Assembly: GCA_963723495.1 (NCBI GenBank)
Contig: CAVRQR010000011.1
Span: 310,001-374,000 of the forward strand
Direction: 5' to 3'
Length of the DNA stretch: 64,000 nucleotides
From: Gp6-AA40 sp963723495
GTDB taxonomy: Bacteria; Acidobacteriota; Vicinamibacteria; Vicinamibacterales; UBA2999
The notes beneath the pieces are model-generated. The model searched no databases and was not told the DNA's origin. It worked only from the letters and a program-made list of their open reading frames with translations. The number at the start of each line of letters is the position of its first letter. Position 1 is the first letter of the stretch. Positions 26,316-36,274 of the stretch are shown in pieces. Both the position numbers and the translations under genes were made by a program.

Positions 26316-27635
26316 ATGACGTCTCTCGACATCGATCTGCCGTTCACCAAGCGCACGCTTGCCAATGGGCTCGACGTGATCGTGCACGAAGATCGACACG
26401 TGCCGATCGTGGCGGTGAACATCTGGTATCACGTCGGCTCGAAGAACGAGCGCCCCGGCCGCACCGGGTTCGCGCATCTGTTCGAGCACCTCATGTTCGA
26501 AGGCTCGGAGCACTACAACGCGGGCTACTTCCCACCGCTGCAGCAGGCAGGCGCGCTCCTCAACGGATCGACCAACGCCGACCGCACCAACTATTGGGAG
26601 GTCGTCCCGACGAGTGCCATCGATCGAGCGCTGTGGATGGAATCCGATCGCATGGGATACCTGCTGCCGGCTCTCACCCGGCAGCGCTTCGAGACCCAGC
26701 GCGACGTCGTGCTGAACGAGCGTCGACAGAGCTATGAAAACCGTCCGTACGGAATGGTGATGATGGCGTTGTCGGCGGCGCTCTATCCCCCGGATCATCC
26801 TTACAGCTGGATGACCATCGGCTCGGCAGAAGACATCCGCGCGATGCAGCTCGAGGACGTGCAGGAGTTCTTCCGCACCTACTATCACCCGTCGAATGCC
26901 TCGCTCGTCCTGGCTGGCGACGTGGAGACCGAACGGGCGTTCGAGCTGGCAGACGCGTACTTCGGTGACATTCCTGCCGGCGTGCGCCCGAAGGCGATTT
27001 CGCGTCGCACCGAGCTGTCCGGAGAGCAGCGGCTCGTGCTCGAGGATCGCGTCGAGCTGCCGCGCGTCTACATGGCGTGGCACTCGCCTGCGATGTTCGC
27101 TGCGGGCGATGCCGAGATGGATCTCGTCGGTGACCTGCTGGCCAATGGCAAGACCTCTCGTCTGTATAAGACTCTGGTCTACGACCTGCGCATCGCGCTC
27201 GATGTCTCGGGTTATCAGAGCTCGCGCGAGATCGGCAGCTTCTTCCTGCTCGTGGCAACTGCCGCACCGGGGCACACGCTGTCGGAGATCGTTGAACGCA
27301 TCGACGACGAGGTGCGGCGCGTCGCCGACCAGGGGCCGACGGGTGAGGAAATGGAGCGCGCGGTCGCCCAGGCCGAGGCGCATTTCATGTACCGGGTGCA
27401 GACCGTTGGCGGCTTCGGTGGCAAGTCCGACCAGCTGAATGCCTACAACGTCCTCAAGGGTACGCCCGCTTACTTCGTCGCCGATCTCGATCGCTATCGC
27501 AACGCCAGGCCCGAGTCGGTGCAGGATGCGGCTCGTCGCCACCTGCACCTGGATCGGCGCATCGTCCTGAGCGTGATTCCGCGCGGCCAAAGCACGTTGG
27601 CGCTCGAGGGTTCCATGCCGGTAACGGTGTCGTGA
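26316..27635 (+). CDS. M16 family zinc peptidase, catalytic subunit
   Basis: 439 residues. The inverted zinc motif HLFEH (H54, E57, H58) is followed by the distant Glu region ERRQSYENRPYG. The fold is the two-domain pitrilysin/insulinase type. ATG 26316 (MTSLDIDLPFTKRTLANG) is chosen over an earlier in-frame codon because it begins at the conserved N-terminal strand. No signal peptide is evident. The stop overlaps the start of the next gene by 4 bases; the two subunits form the usual active/inactive heterodimer. Confidence 0.92.
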   Translation: MTSLDIDLPFTKRTLANGLDVIVHEDRHVPIVAVNIWYHVGSKNERPGRTGFAHLFEHLMFEGSEHYNAGYFPPLQQAGALLNGSTNADRTNYWEVVPTSAIDRALWMESDRMGYLLPALTRQRFETQRDVVLNERRQSYENRPYGMVMMALSAALYPPDHPYSWMTIGSAEDIRAMQLEDVQEFFRTYYHPSNASLVLAGDVETERAFELADAYFGDIPAGVRPKAISRRTELSGEQRLVLEDRVELPRVYMAWHSPAMFAAGDAEMDLVGDLLANGKTSRLYKTLVYDLRIALDVSGYQSSREIGSFFLLVATAAPGHTLSEIVERIDDEVRRVADQGPTGEEMERAVAQAEAHFMYRVQTVGGFGGKSDQLNAYNVLKGTPAYFVADLDRYRNARPESVQDAARRHLHLDRRIVLSVIPRGQSTLALEGSMPVTVS

Positions 27636-29011
27636 TACGCATCGACCGATCGCGGCTGCCGGACGTGGGCGCCGACCCGACGTTCACCTTTCCCGCGATC
27701 GTGCGGCACACCCTGGGCAACGGCCTGCGAGTGTGCACGGTCGAACATCACAGCGTCCCGGTCATCACGTTTACCCTTCAGGTCGAGGGAGGCTCGGGCG
27801 CCGATCCCGCCGGACTCGAAGGTCTCGCCGCAGTCGTTGCCGACATGGCGGACGAAGGGACCGGCTCGATGACGGCACTCGAGGTGTCCGACGCGCTGGC
27901 GCGCATCGGCGCCGACTACGACGTCGATGTCGGCGGCGATGCCACCGACTATTCCCTGACGACGCTGACGCGATTCGCGTCGCGTGGCGCGACGCTGCTC
28001 GCCGACATGGTGACGCGGCCGCGGCTGCTCGAAAGCGAGTTCATGCGGGTCCGTCAGATGCGGCTCGATCGTCTTCGACAGTTGAAGGACGTCGCATCGG
28101 CGGTGGCCGAGCGGACGTTCCTGCGGCTCCTCTACGGGCCGCATCCATACGGGCATCTTGCGATCGGGACGGATGCCAGCCTTCGTCGCGTAAACCCTGA
28201 CGACGTCGTCTCGTTTCATGCGCGAACGCTTCAGCCTTCGAGTGCCACCCTGATCGTCTGCGGTGCGATGAGCCACGACGAGTTGTTGAGAGAGGCGGAA
28301 CGGGCATTTGGCGGGTGGACGTCCGTCGCCGGAGGTGCGGCAGATGTCCCGCCGGCATCGGGCATCATGCCCGCGAGTGGAGACGTCACCACGTTCGCCG
28401 TCGTGCAACGCGAGAGCGCGGCACAGTCGGAGCTCAGGATCGGACAGCTGGCGACCAGCCGTGTCACGCCCGACTATCCGGCGCTGCTCGTGATGAACGC
28501 GGTCCTCGGTGGGCAGTTCGTCAGCCGCGTCAATCTCAAGCTCCGCGAGGAGAAGGGATACACCTACGGAGCGCGAACGAGCTTCGAGTGGCGGCGCGGG
28601 AAATCGCCCTTCGCGCTGCAGACCAGCGTGCACACGGCGTCGACGGCTGACGCGATCGCCGACTCGCTGGCCGAGATCGCCTCGATCAGAGGGATGCGAC
28701 CGCCGAGCGATGAAGAGATGCTGCTCGCCAAGGCCTCGCTGACGCGCGGATATCCGCGCGGATTCGAGACCGCCCAGCAAGTCGGCCGCTCGGTGGCCGT
28801 GCTGTCGCTGTACGGGCTGGCTGATAGTTACTTCGAGGAGTTCGTTCCAAAGGTCAACGCGGTGACGAGCGCTGATGTCGTCGCGGCCGCTGCGCGCCAT
28901 CTCGATCCGGCGAAACTGACCACGCTGATCGTCGGTGATTACTCTGCCATTGCAGACTCATTGCGGAGCCTGAATCTCGGCCAACCGCAGCTGCACGCGG
29001 CCGAGTTCTAG
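27632..29011 (+). CDS. M16 family peptidase, non-catalytic partner subunit
   Basis: 459 residues from GTG 27632. It has the M16 fold (LGNGLRVCTVEHHSVPVITF) but the zinc motif is replaced by LAAVVADMADEG, so it should not cut peptides. The C-terminal substrate-holding R/Y motif is present (YTYGARTSFEW). Such subunits pair with an active M16 partner to form the closed chamber. Translation is coupled to the upstream subunit by a 4-base overlap. Confidence 0.92.
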   Translation: MIRIDRSRLPDVGADPTFTFPAIVRHTLGNGLRVCTVEHHSVPVITFTLQVEGGSGADPAGLEGLAAVVADMADEGTGSMTALEVSDALARIGADYDVDVGGDATDYSLTTLTRFASRGATLLADMVTRPRLLESEFMRVRQMRLDRLRQLKDVASAVAERTFLRLLYGPHPYGHLAIGTDASLRRVNPDDVVSFHARTLQPSSATLIVCGAMSHDELLREAERAFGGWTSVAGGAADVPPASGIMPASGDVTTFAVVQRESAAQSELRIGQLATSRVTPDYPALLVMNAVLGGQFVSRVNLKLREEKGYTYGARTSFEWRRGKSPFALQTSVHTASTADAIADSLAEIASIRGMRPPSDEEMLLAKASLTRGYPRGFETAQQVGRSVAVLSLYGLADSYFEEFVPKVNAVTSADVVAAAARHLDPAKLTTLIVGDYSAIADSLRSLNLGQPQLHAAEF

Positions 29012-29082
29012 CTTGGCTCTCGCTTCTACCAGCCCAGAGCGCAAAGCCCAGTTTGCACCTGCGTGCTAGGCTAGTCCGAGCC

Positions 29083-29328
29083 GTGCCCGTCGAACTCGAA
29101 CACGCGCCGCTAGAGCACGATCTCGAGCGCGGCTTCGACCGCCTGACGAGCGTCGCCGTGCTCATCGGGATCGTGGCCAGCATCATGGCCGGTGCCACGA
29201 TCTGGCTGGTGTTGACCGACCCCGTGACCGTCGCCAATGCCCTGGACGATGGTGATATTTCACCGCTCGTTCGGCGGCTCGCCGAAGTGATCTACAACGC
29301 GCTCTCCGGGTTGTTGGAGTATCTGTAG
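29083..29328 (+). CDS. Small single-pass membrane protein
   Basis: About 81 residues from GTG 29083: an acidic N-terminus (VELEHAPLEHDLERGFD), one membrane helix (SVAVLIGIVASIMAGATIWLVL) and an amphipathic tail. An earlier in-frame TTG 29053 exists. Family not recognised. It is followed immediately by a terminator-like hairpin. Confidence 0.5.
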   Translation: MPVELEHAPLEHDLERGFDRLTSVAVLIGIVASIMAGATIWLVLTDPVTVANALDDGDISPLVRRLAEVIYNALSGLLEYL

Positions 29329-29330
29329 GC

Positions 29331-29352
29331 CGGGTCTTGCTTTTTAGACCCG
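29331..29352 (+). terminator. Terminator-like hairpin between convergent genes
   Basis: CGGGTCT (29331-29337) pairs with AGACCCG (29346-29352) around TGCTTTTT. It lies between a forward gene and the convergent hydrolase gene. Confidence 0.5.
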
Positions 29353-29382
29353 TTATCTCGGGGTACAAAAGCAGGACTCGCC

Positions 29383-30444
29383 CTACAAATTCTGTCTCAG
29401 GAATTTTGTCAGCACGTACCCATCGACATACTTGAACGGCGCAGCCCCTGTGCTGTAGTGCCCGCATCGCAGTGCGACGACCTCGTGCGGTAATTGCCTC
29501 GCACGGAATTCGCGGACGAGCAGCTCTGAGAGATCGACCGGGAACGTAAGGTCGTAACGCGCGTACACGAGCAAGGTCCTCTTGTCGCGAACTCGATCCA
29601 GGTACTCGAAAGGGCTGATGGGCCGCCACAGGGCGCGCAGCCGATCGAGGTCGATGTGACCGTCGAGCCCCTCTCGCACGTGGCGCGTCGATAGGCCTCG
29701 CCACACGACATCCGCGAACCAGGGAGAGACGTGGTTGAGCGCCTGCGCGCGGATGCGTGGCTCATGCGCGGAGGTGAGCATGGCGAGGCACGACCCGAGG
29801 CTCGTGCCGAGGATGCCGATTCGCTCGAAGCCTTGCGAGGACAGCCACCCCACAGCGCGCCTCGCGTCGAGTACGGCCTGGCGGCATATCTGCACGGTGC
29901 GCACGATGTTCGAGCTCACGATGTAATCCGCGCGCGTCAATTCACGCGGCATGCGCGCATCGTGATACGGCAGGCTCAGCCGGAGGGCGGAAATGCCAAA
30001 CCGGGCGAGCAGCTTCGAGAGCCCGATGTGTCCTTCGCTGTCCGCGTTCCACTGCGACATCACGATCACCGCGCGTCCACGGCCGGTGCGGGTGCCGAGC
30101 GGCGGCTCGCCGGCAGCCGGAAACCATCGGCCCACCACGGTGTTGTTCTCGGGATGCGGTGTCACGACCGCGCTTGGAAAACGAAGAGTGCCGACCTCTC
30201 CCTGCTTGCGCAGGTCGGGCGAGGCGTCAGTGAACTCGTAATCAGTTGTCGTTGGGAGTTCGAAGAACGCGGTCGTATCCTGCATCACCTCGTCGACCCA
30301 GGTCGCGACGAGTTCCTCCGCACGTGACTGGTCGTGTCCGTTCGGGGCGATCCAATCGAGTCCCCAGTCAAACGGCCGAACGATGCGGTCCTTCGCGACC
30401 GAAGCGAGCCGCCGCTCCCACGCGTGAAAAAACGGTGCTAACAC
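29383..30444 (-). CDS. Alpha/beta hydrolase
   Basis: 353 residues. The nucleophile elbow is GTSLG with Ser about 215. Late acid and His are probably in ARYDLTFP and LRCGHYSTG. A long N-terminal cap-like region of about 120 residues precedes the core strand AVIVMSQWNADSEGHI. No signal peptide. It overlaps the upstream amidase stop by 7 bases (30438-30444), so both belong to one minus-strand operon. Substrate unknown; an esterase or acyl hydrolase is likely. Confidence 0.85.
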   Translation of the reverse strand: MLAPFFHAWERRLASVAKDRIVRPFDWGLDWIAPNGHDQSRAEELVATWVDEVMQDTTAFFELPTTTDYEFTDASPDLRKQGEVGTLRFPSAVVTPHPENNTVVGRWFPAAGEPPLGTRTGRGRAVIVMSQWNADSEGHIGLSKLLARFGISALRLSLPYHDARMPRELTRADYIVSSNIVRTVQICRQAVLDARRAVGWLSSQGFERIGILGTSLGSCLAMLTSAHEPRIRAQALNHVSPWFADVVWRGLSTRHVREGLDGHIDLDRLRALWRPISPFEYLDRVRDKRTLLVYARYDLTFPVDLSELLVREFRARQLPHEVVALRCGHYSTGAAPFKYVDGYVLTKFLRQNL

Positions 30445-31790
30445 GGACCAGCGAGAGCCTTCTCGACGGCGGCGGCCACGTCGAGCAGTTCCGGGGTGCG
30501 GTTCCTGACGCCAACGATCTGGATGCCAACCGGCAATCCCTCATCCGTCGTGCCGGCCGGCAGTGAGATCGCCGGATGCCCCGTGATGTTGAAGAGCTGC
30601 GTCAGGCGCAGCGTGATGTTTCTGACCGTTTCCTCAGTGCCGCCAAGCGACACGGTAGGCACGCCAAGCTTCGTGGCGGGTACTGGCATCGATGGAAGCA
30701 GCAGCCCGTCGCGTCCGCCCAGCGTCTCCCTGACCTCGTGTATCAGTCGCTGACGACCGCGCTGAGCGCGCACGTAGTCCTCAGCCATGATGTAGCGTCC
30801 CATTTCCAGCCGCAGCCGGACGTTCTCGGTGTAGTCCTGCGGCCGGCTTTCGAGCGTCGGTGCGTGGTACGCCGCCGCCTCGGGCAGCGCGATGTGCACG
30901 TAGATCGCACCGATCTCTTTCGTGTGCGGGATCGCGACATCGTCCAGCACAACGCCGGCGGAGCGGAGTCGTTCGCACGCCTCGTCGAAGCGGGCGGCGA
31001 CCTGTGCGTCGAGCAGGTCGAAGAAGTACGGCCGCGGAATGCCAAAGCGCAGACCGCTCACCTCACGTACGGCGGGTGCGACCGGATTCGGGATACCGCG
31101 CAACGCACCGTAGAGGAGTGCCGTGTCTTCGACAGACAGGCACATCGGGCCGACGTGGTCCAGCGTCTCGCTCAAGGGAACGATGCCGTCGATCGGTAGT
31201 TCTCCGATTGTCGGTTTCAGCCCGACCAAGCCGCAGGCTGCAGACGGAATACGAATCGACCCACCGGTATCGGTGCCTATCGATGCGTACGCCATGCCGG
31301 TAAGAATCGATGCGGCCGAGCCGCCCGACGAGCCACCAGGCGATCGCGTGTCATCGAGCGGATGCACGACCGGACCGTACGCCGAATCCTCATTGGTCGT
31401 TCCCAACGCGAACTCGTGCAGGTTCGTCTTGCCAACGAAGATCGCCCCTGCCTGCCGCAGTCGCCCCGTGACGGTCGCGTCACGCCGCGCAATGTGTCCG
31501 TCTCGTAGACGAGACGCTGCGGTCGTGGGCGCGTTGCGCAGGTCGATGATGTCCTTGAGTGAAATCGGGACGCCGTGAAGCGGACCGCGATACGCGCCTT
31601 CAGCGAGCTCTCGATCGGCTTTCCTGGCCTGCTCCAGCGCTTCGTCCTGGAGGACCGTGATGTAGGCGTTGATCGACTGATTCCGCTCGGTGATGCGGGT
31701 CAGGCACCCGCGGGTCGCCGCTTCAGCCGTCAGTTCACGCGATTTCAGCAGTCGGCCCAGGTCGGCCAGGGTGCGCGGCTCAGCGGACAT
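30438..31790 (-). CDS. Amidase signature family enzyme (GatA-like)
   Basis: 450 residues from ATG 31790. The Ser-cisSer-Lys triad is visible: K79 (VPISLKDI), cis-Ser in PGGSSGGS (about 154-155), and the nucleophile in TDTGGSIR (S178). It hydrolyses a carboxamide. It could be GatA of the Glu/Asp-tRNA amidotransferase, but gatB and gatC are not here, so a stand-alone amidase is more likely. The frame stays open upstream to 31988, but the conserved start MSAEPRTLADL and overlap with a small upstream gene fix the start. Confidence 0.88.
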   Translation of the reverse strand: MSAEPRTLADLGRLLKSRELTAEAATRGCLTRITERNQSINAYITVLQDEALEQARKADRELAEGAYRGPLHGVPISLKDIIDLRNAPTTAASRLRDGHIARRDATVTGRLRQAGAIFVGKTNLHEFALGTTNEDSAYGPVVHPLDDTRSPGGSSGGSAASILTGMAYASIGTDTGGSIRIPSAACGLVGLKPTIGELPIDGIVPLSETLDHVGPMCLSVEDTALLYGALRGIPNPVAPAVREVSGLRFGIPRPYFFDLLDAQVAARFDEACERLRSAGVVLDDVAIPHTKEIGAIYVHIALPEAAAYHAPTLESRPQDYTENVRLRLEMGRYIMAEDYVRAQRGRQRLIHEVRETLGGRDGLLLPSMPVPATKLGVPTVSLGGTEETVRNITLRLTQLFNITGHPAISLPAGTTDEGLPVGIQIVGVRNRTPELLDVAAAVEKALAGPC

Positions 31791-31956
31791 GTTTCGATGA
31801 TGGCTCGGACTGATCGGTGGCTTCCAGGTTCCAGTCGGCCTGGCGGAGAAGCGCGGTCGAGCGCGAAAGAGCTTCGAGCAGCGGGCGGAGGGCGGGCAAT
31901 TGACGCCGCTCGGCGTCCCGCAGGGCGCTCTCCAGCCAGCTTTGGAGTGGTTCCAC
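31780..31956 (-). CDS. 58-aa helical protein coupled to the amidase
   Basis: MEPLQSWLESALRDAERRQL, PALRPLLEALSRSTALLRQA, DWNLEATDQSE. Mostly helical and amphipathic. It begins at GTG 31956 and its stop overlaps the amidase start by 11 bases, implying coupling. Small partner subunits are known for some amidases (GatC, AtzG), but this sequence does not clearly match either. Divergent from pyruvate kinase. Confidence 0.6.
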   Translation of the reverse strand: MEPLQSWLESALRDAERRQLPALRPLLEALSRSTALLRQADWNLEATDQSEPSSKHVR

Positions 31957-32040
31957 AGTTCAAGGGTACTTCGAAAACACCCGAACACTAAATCGGGTGG
32001 GAGTCATCGAACCGAGACAGAGAACTGCCACAATGTCTGC

Positions 32041-33455
32041 ATGCGCCGAACGAAGATCATTGCGACGCTCGGTCCCGCGTCGGCCAGCGATACCGTCATC
32101 CGCGACCTGGTGACGTCCGGTGTCGACGTCTTCCGGTTGAACTTCTCTCACGGCACGCATGCTACGCACGCGGCCAGCATCGAGAAGGTGCGCGCGGCTG
32201 CGAAGGAAACGGGGCGTGTCGTGGCGCTGCTTCAGGATCTCAGCGGCCCGAAGATTCGCACCGGGAAGCTGCGTGGGGGCGGACCAGTGACGCTGACGCC
32301 CGGCAGTCCCTTCACCATCGCTGTCGGCGATTTCCAGGGCGACTCGAGCAGAGTGTCGACAACCTACGCCGATCTGCCGCGGGCCGTACACCCTGGAGAC
32401 ACACTGTTGCTGGACGATGGCCGCCTCGAGTTGCGAGTCATCCGTGTCAGCGACGGTGAGATTGCGACCGAGGTCGCTGATGGAGGACCGCTCGGCGAGA
32501 ACAAAGGCATCAATGTGCCCGGTGTCGAGCTGCCCACAACCGGCCTCACCGCTAAGGACGTCGATGACCTTCACTTCGGTGTGCGCGCCGGGGTGGACTT
32601 CGTGGCGTTGAGCTTCGTGCAGAGCGCGGCCGTGCTGCGGCAGGCGCGCGACGAAGTGCGGAAGGCGGGAGGCACGAGCATTCCGCTCGTCGCCAAGCTC
32701 GAGCGGCCCGAAGCGATCGCCCGGCTGGAGGAGATCATCACCGAAAGCGATGCCGTCATGGTGGCGCGCGGCGACCTCGGTCTCGAATTGCCGCTCGAGC
32801 GCGTGCCTCGGATTCAGAAAGAGGTGACTCGCTGGGCGCGGACACTGGAGGTGCCCGTCATTGTCGCGACACAGGTGCTCGAGTCGATGCGTACCGAGCC
32901 GCGCCCGACGCGTGCCGAGGTCAGCGATGCCGCCAACGCTGTCGATGATGGTGTCGACGCGATCATGCTGGCCGGCGAGACGGCAGCGGGTGCGTACCCG
33001 GTTCGGGCCGTGCATACCCTCGATCTCGTGATCCGCGAGGCCGAGTCGATGCCTCCGAATCGATCACCGCTGGAGCGTGCGCGCCTGCTCAGCGGGCATC
33101 AGCATGCGGTGTGCGAAGCGGCAGTAACGCTGGCTGAACGCGGTGATGCCAGGGCGATCGTCGCGTTGACGCATGGCGGGACAACGGCGCGAGTGTTGGC
33201 AGCACTGCGCCCCGGCGTCCCGATCTTTGCCGCCTCGGATCGACCCGAGGTGACGCGCAGGCTGACGTTGTCGTGGGGTGCGATGCCGATATTGACCGAG
33301 CTTGGTGACGATGTGGCAGGAGTGCAGCCAATCGCATCGCCGAGGAGCTCGTTGCCCGTCAGCTGCTCGAACCGGGATCCGTGATCGCGTTCGTGAGCGT
33401 GTCAACGAACCTCGGTCCCGGGCCGACGAATTTCGTGAAGCTGCAGCGCATCTAG
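32041..33455 (+). CDS. pyk: Pyruvate kinase, frameshifted near the C-terminus
   Basis: About 470 residues. Converts phosphoenolpyruvate and ADP to pyruvate and ATP. Marks: RRTKIIATLGPAS start, RLNFSHGTHATH, the active-site block MVARGDLGLELPLERVP, TQVLESM and EVSDAANAVDDGVDAIMLAGETA. The frame breaks near 33325. The first frame ends with an unrelated tail at 33384, while the next frame gives NRIAEELVARQLLEPGSVIAF ... GPTNFVKLQRI to TAG 33455. One indel in an essential glycolytic gene suggests a sequence error. Confidence 0.93.
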
Positions 33456-33475
33456 CCCGTTATGCGAGCCCTTGA

Positions 33476-33940
33476 TTAGCCTTTCGAGGTGCGCTCGACG
33501 TGCTTCTTCATCTCCTCGAGCGCACCAGTGAACGCCGTGGCGATCAGGTCGTAGTAGCGCGACCAGCGAGGACTGTCCTCCCACCCGGACTGCCGGACGT
33601 GGAGCGTGGTGCTGTCGCCGTGCTGCGTGCAGGTTGCCTCGAGCGCCATGGGACCGACCGGCTCGCCTTCCGGAGGAAGCCAGTAGAGATCGGCAAGAAA
33701 GAACTCGCGGCCGGGCTTGAACTCGATCACCGTTCCTCGAAACGCACCGCCGAGTCGGCCGAACATCTCGTCGCGCCACTCGGTCGGTTCCCACTCGACC
33801 GCGTACACGCCAAGCGGGCGCGCGACGCAGAGCGATCGCTTCACACGCCACCATTTCGCGAGTAAGTCAGGATCGAAAAACGCGTCGAGGATCGCCGCTG
33901 GAGGTGCCTCGATAGTCAGGCTGTGTGTGAACTCGCGCAT
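33476..33940 (-). CDS. SRPBCC-domain protein (AHSA1-like)
   Basis: 154 residues of the START/Bet v1-like fold: N-terminal strand THSLTIEAPPAAILDAFFDP, KWWRVKR, then beta strands and a C-terminal helix (YYDLIATAFTGALEEMKKHV). Such domains form a hydrophobic cavity. The protein is too small for an Aha1 chaperone regulator; ligand unknown. It faces pyruvate kinase end to end with 20 bases between. Confidence 0.85.
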   Translation of the reverse strand: MREFTHSLTIEAPPAAILDAFFDPDLLAKWWRVKRSLCVARPLGVYAVEWEPTEWRDEMFGRLGGAFRGTVIEFKPGREFFLADLYWLPPEGEPVGPMALEATCTQHGDSTTLHVRQSGWEDSPRWSRYYDLIATAFTGALEEMKKHVERTSKG

Positions 33941-33949
33941 AGGGGACGT

Positions 33950-34125
33950 TCGGCTCTGGGCTGTCCCGGCTGTAGGCTCCCGGCTTCAGGCTCTCGGTCA
34001 GTGGGTTCGCGTGGGGAGCAAATATTCTCTCCAAGTGTGACGCAAGCGGGCCCCGAGCCTTGAGCCTGGAACCGGAGTTCCGACCCAGAGCCCAGAGCCT
34101 GAAGCCTGGAGCCGATAGAATCTCA
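33950..34125. repeat. Intergenic dyads built from GAGCCT/AGGCTC words
   Basis: Left part repeats GGCTCTGGGCT, GGCTCCCGGCTTCAGGCTC; right part repeats the complement as GAGCCTTGAGCCTGG and CAGAGCCTGAAGCCTGGAG. The arms can pair imperfectly over tens of bases. The same word family recurs at 51029-51056. Confidence 0.75.
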
Positions 34126-34127
34126 CA

Positions 34128-34990
34128 ATGCATTCGCAGCCGTTGGCGTACAGGAGTCCGGAGTTTCTCGAGAGCGAGGAAGCACGACCGCTTCGCATTC
34201 TCGCCGAGTATCTCGAGCCGCTCCGCCGCTTCAAGGCAGAGAACATTCAGGACACCGTCGTCTTTTTCGGCTCCGCGAGGATCCACAGTCCGGAACGGGC
34301 GCGTGAAGCGCTCGAGCGTCTCGAGCGCCGCTTCAACTCCGCAGCAGGGGGCGCACCGAATCCACACCTGGAGAGAAGCCGGAAGGCCGTTGAGTGGTCT
34401 CGCTACTACGAGGATGCGCGTGTGCTCGCGCGTATGCTCACGGAGTGGACGACCTCACTCGACACGCAGCATCATCGTTTTGTCGTGACCTCAGGCGGTG
34501 GCCCCGGCATCATGGAGGCGGCCAATCGCGGCGCCGCCGAGGCCGGTGGAAAGACGATCGGATTGAACATCCGTCTCCCCTTCGAGCAGGGCGCCAATCG
34601 CTACATCACCGAGGGGCTGCACTTCGAGTTCCACTACTTCTTCATGCGCAAGTTCTGGTTTGCCTACCTCGCCAAAGCGCTGGTCATCTTTCCCGGCGGG
34701 TTCGGCACCCTCGACGAGATGTTCGAGATCCTCACGTTGATGCAGACGGAGAAACTCGCGAAGCAGATCCAGATCATCCTGTACGGACCGAATACTGGGA
34801 CCCGATCCTGAATCTGCAGCCGATGGCTGAGTGGGGCGCGATCGGCCCGGGCGACATCGATCTCATTCAGCGCGTCGACTCGCCGGAACAGGCGTTCACG
34901 CTCTTGAAGGCCCACCTGACCGAGCATCACCTGCTGCCGCCGACGCCGCAGGAGATGAAGGCGCCCGGCATCGCAAAGACACGATCCTGA
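34128..34990 (+). CDS. LOG family protein (TIGR00730-like), frameshifted near the end
   Basis: About 287 residues. LOG-family enzymes cleave cytokinin-type nucleotide monophosphates, or act as nucleotide phosphoribohydrolases in bacteria. Key motifs: TVVFFGSARI, SGGGPGIMEAANRGA, and the catalytic PGGFGTLDEMFE. One indel near 34793 splits it: the first frame ends at 34811, and the rest (YWDPILNLQPMAEWGAI ... GIAKTRS) lies in the next frame to 34990. The N-terminal 90 residues before the core make it longer than plant LOG. Confidence 0.87.
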
Positions 34991-35083
34991 GTTCTGGTGT
35001 TCCAGCTTCCGGGTTCCGGGTTCGTGTTCAGGGTTCCGGAATGTCGAACACGAACTGGAACGTGGAACCTGGAACTCGGAACC
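34991..35083. repeat. Intergenic dyad built from GGAACC/GGTTCC words
   Basis: TTCCGGGTTCCGGGTTC and GTTCGTGTTC on the left face GAACACGAAC, GGAACGTGGAACCTGGAAC on the right. GTTCGTGTTC and GAACACGAAC pair perfectly. It sits between convergent genes and could end both transcripts, though no U-tract follows. Confidence 0.75.
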
Positions 35084-36274
35084 TCAGTACATGAGGAACG
35101 CCTCTCTCACCTTCCGAAACGCATCCTCATCCTGCTGCCAGCTGGCCGCGATCTCGCGCGCGTCCATGCCCGCTTCGATTTGACGACGCAGCTCCTCTGA
35201 GCCGGCGAGAATGTCGATTGGCATCTTGTCGTGTTCGTACTCGTAGGGAGGCTGTCGCCAGGCAAAGCGTTCCGAATCGACCGCGCGGAACATCGCGATG
35301 AGCGCGACGCCTACCAGCACTGGCCGGAAGGTGCGGCGATCCGTGACATGGATCTGGCAGCCGCCGCAGGTCTGCTTCGCGTGCTTCTGGAACGTCGGCT
35401 CGAAGACAGCCGGCCGGAAGTAGACGCCTTTCAGATCGAGCGCGTTCATCCGGCGGGCGAAGTCCTCTGCGTTGATCCATGGCGCGCCAATCAACTCGAA
35501 CGGCCGCGTCGTGCCACGGCCCTCGGAAATGAGGATGCCCTCGAAGAGAACTGTTCCGGGATAGACGACCGCCGTGTCGAGTGTTGGTATGTTGGGTGAG
35601 GGCATCACCCACGGCAAATCCATCGCGTCCGCGTACACGTGCCGCTCCCAGCCCTCCATCTTCACGATCTCGAGCGGTGCGCCTAACCCGAAATGCTCGT
35701 TGAACAAGCGCGCGAGCTCACCAATGGTCATGCCGTGCCGCATCGGGATCGGGAACTGTCCGACGAACGACTCGAACTCTTTGACGAGTAGCGCCCCTTC
35801 GACGTCGCTGCCGTTGATCGGGTTTGGCCGGTCGCACACGATGACCGGGACGCGGTGCCTGGCGCAGGCGCGCAGGCAGTTGGCCATCGTGTAGATGTAG
35901 GTATAGATGCGTGCGCCAATGTCCTGCAGGTCGATGATCAGCGCATCGAGTCCCGCGAGCATCGCGTCGGTCGGTTCGCGCGTCTCACTGTAGAGCGAAT
36001 ACACGGGCACGCGGCGGGTCGAGTCGCTGGTGTGCGGTGTCTCGATCATGTTGTCCTGTACGTCCGACCTGAACCCGTGCTGCGGCCCGAAAATCGCAGC
36101 GAGGGTGACATCAGGCGTCGACGCAAGGCGGTCGACGATGTGCAGGAAGCCACGATCGACGGAGGCATGATTGCAGACCACGCCGACGCGAGCGCCTTTT
36201 AGACGCGGCGAGGAGAGAAGGAGATCCGATCCGAGACGAATCGTGTCGATTTCCGCTGTCGCACGTCGAGTCAT
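35084..36274 (-). CDS. DUF1343/NamZ-like exo-beta-N-acetylmuramidase
   Basis: 396 residues. Conserved DUF1343 blocks are present: GARVGVVCNHASV, AIFGPQHGFR, VYSLYSETREPT, IIDLQDIGARIYTYIYTM, CDRPNPI and EGRGTTRPFELIGAPW. Characterised members (NamZ, family GH171) release terminal MurNAc from peptidoglycan fragments. No signal peptide is seen at the chosen start, so it may act in the cytoplasm or need a different start. Likely role: cell-wall recycling. Confidence 0.85.
   Translation of the reverse strand: MTRRATAEIDTIRLGSDLLLSSPRLKGARVGVVCNHASVDRGFLHIVDRLASTPDVTLAAIFGPQHGFRSDVQDNMIETPHTSDSTRRVPVYSLYSETREPTDAMLAGLDALIIDLQDIGARIYTYIYTMANCLRACARHRVPVIVCDRPNPINGSDVEGALLVKEFESFVGQFPIPMRHGMTIGELARLFNEHFGLGAPLEIVKMEGWERHVYADAMDLPWVMPSPNIPTLDTAVVYPGTVLFEGILISEGRGTTRPFELIGAPWINAEDFARRMNALDLKGVYFRPAVFEPTFQKHAKQTCGGCQIHVTDRRTFRPVLVGVALIAMFRAVDSERFAWRQPPYEYEHDKMPIDILAGSEELRRQIEAGMDAREIAASWQQDEDAFRKVREAFLMY

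Noticed and set aside
30438..31790. gatA of a tRNA amidotransferase
   Set aside because: gatB and gatC are not adjacent and the sequence fits the wider amidase family equally well.
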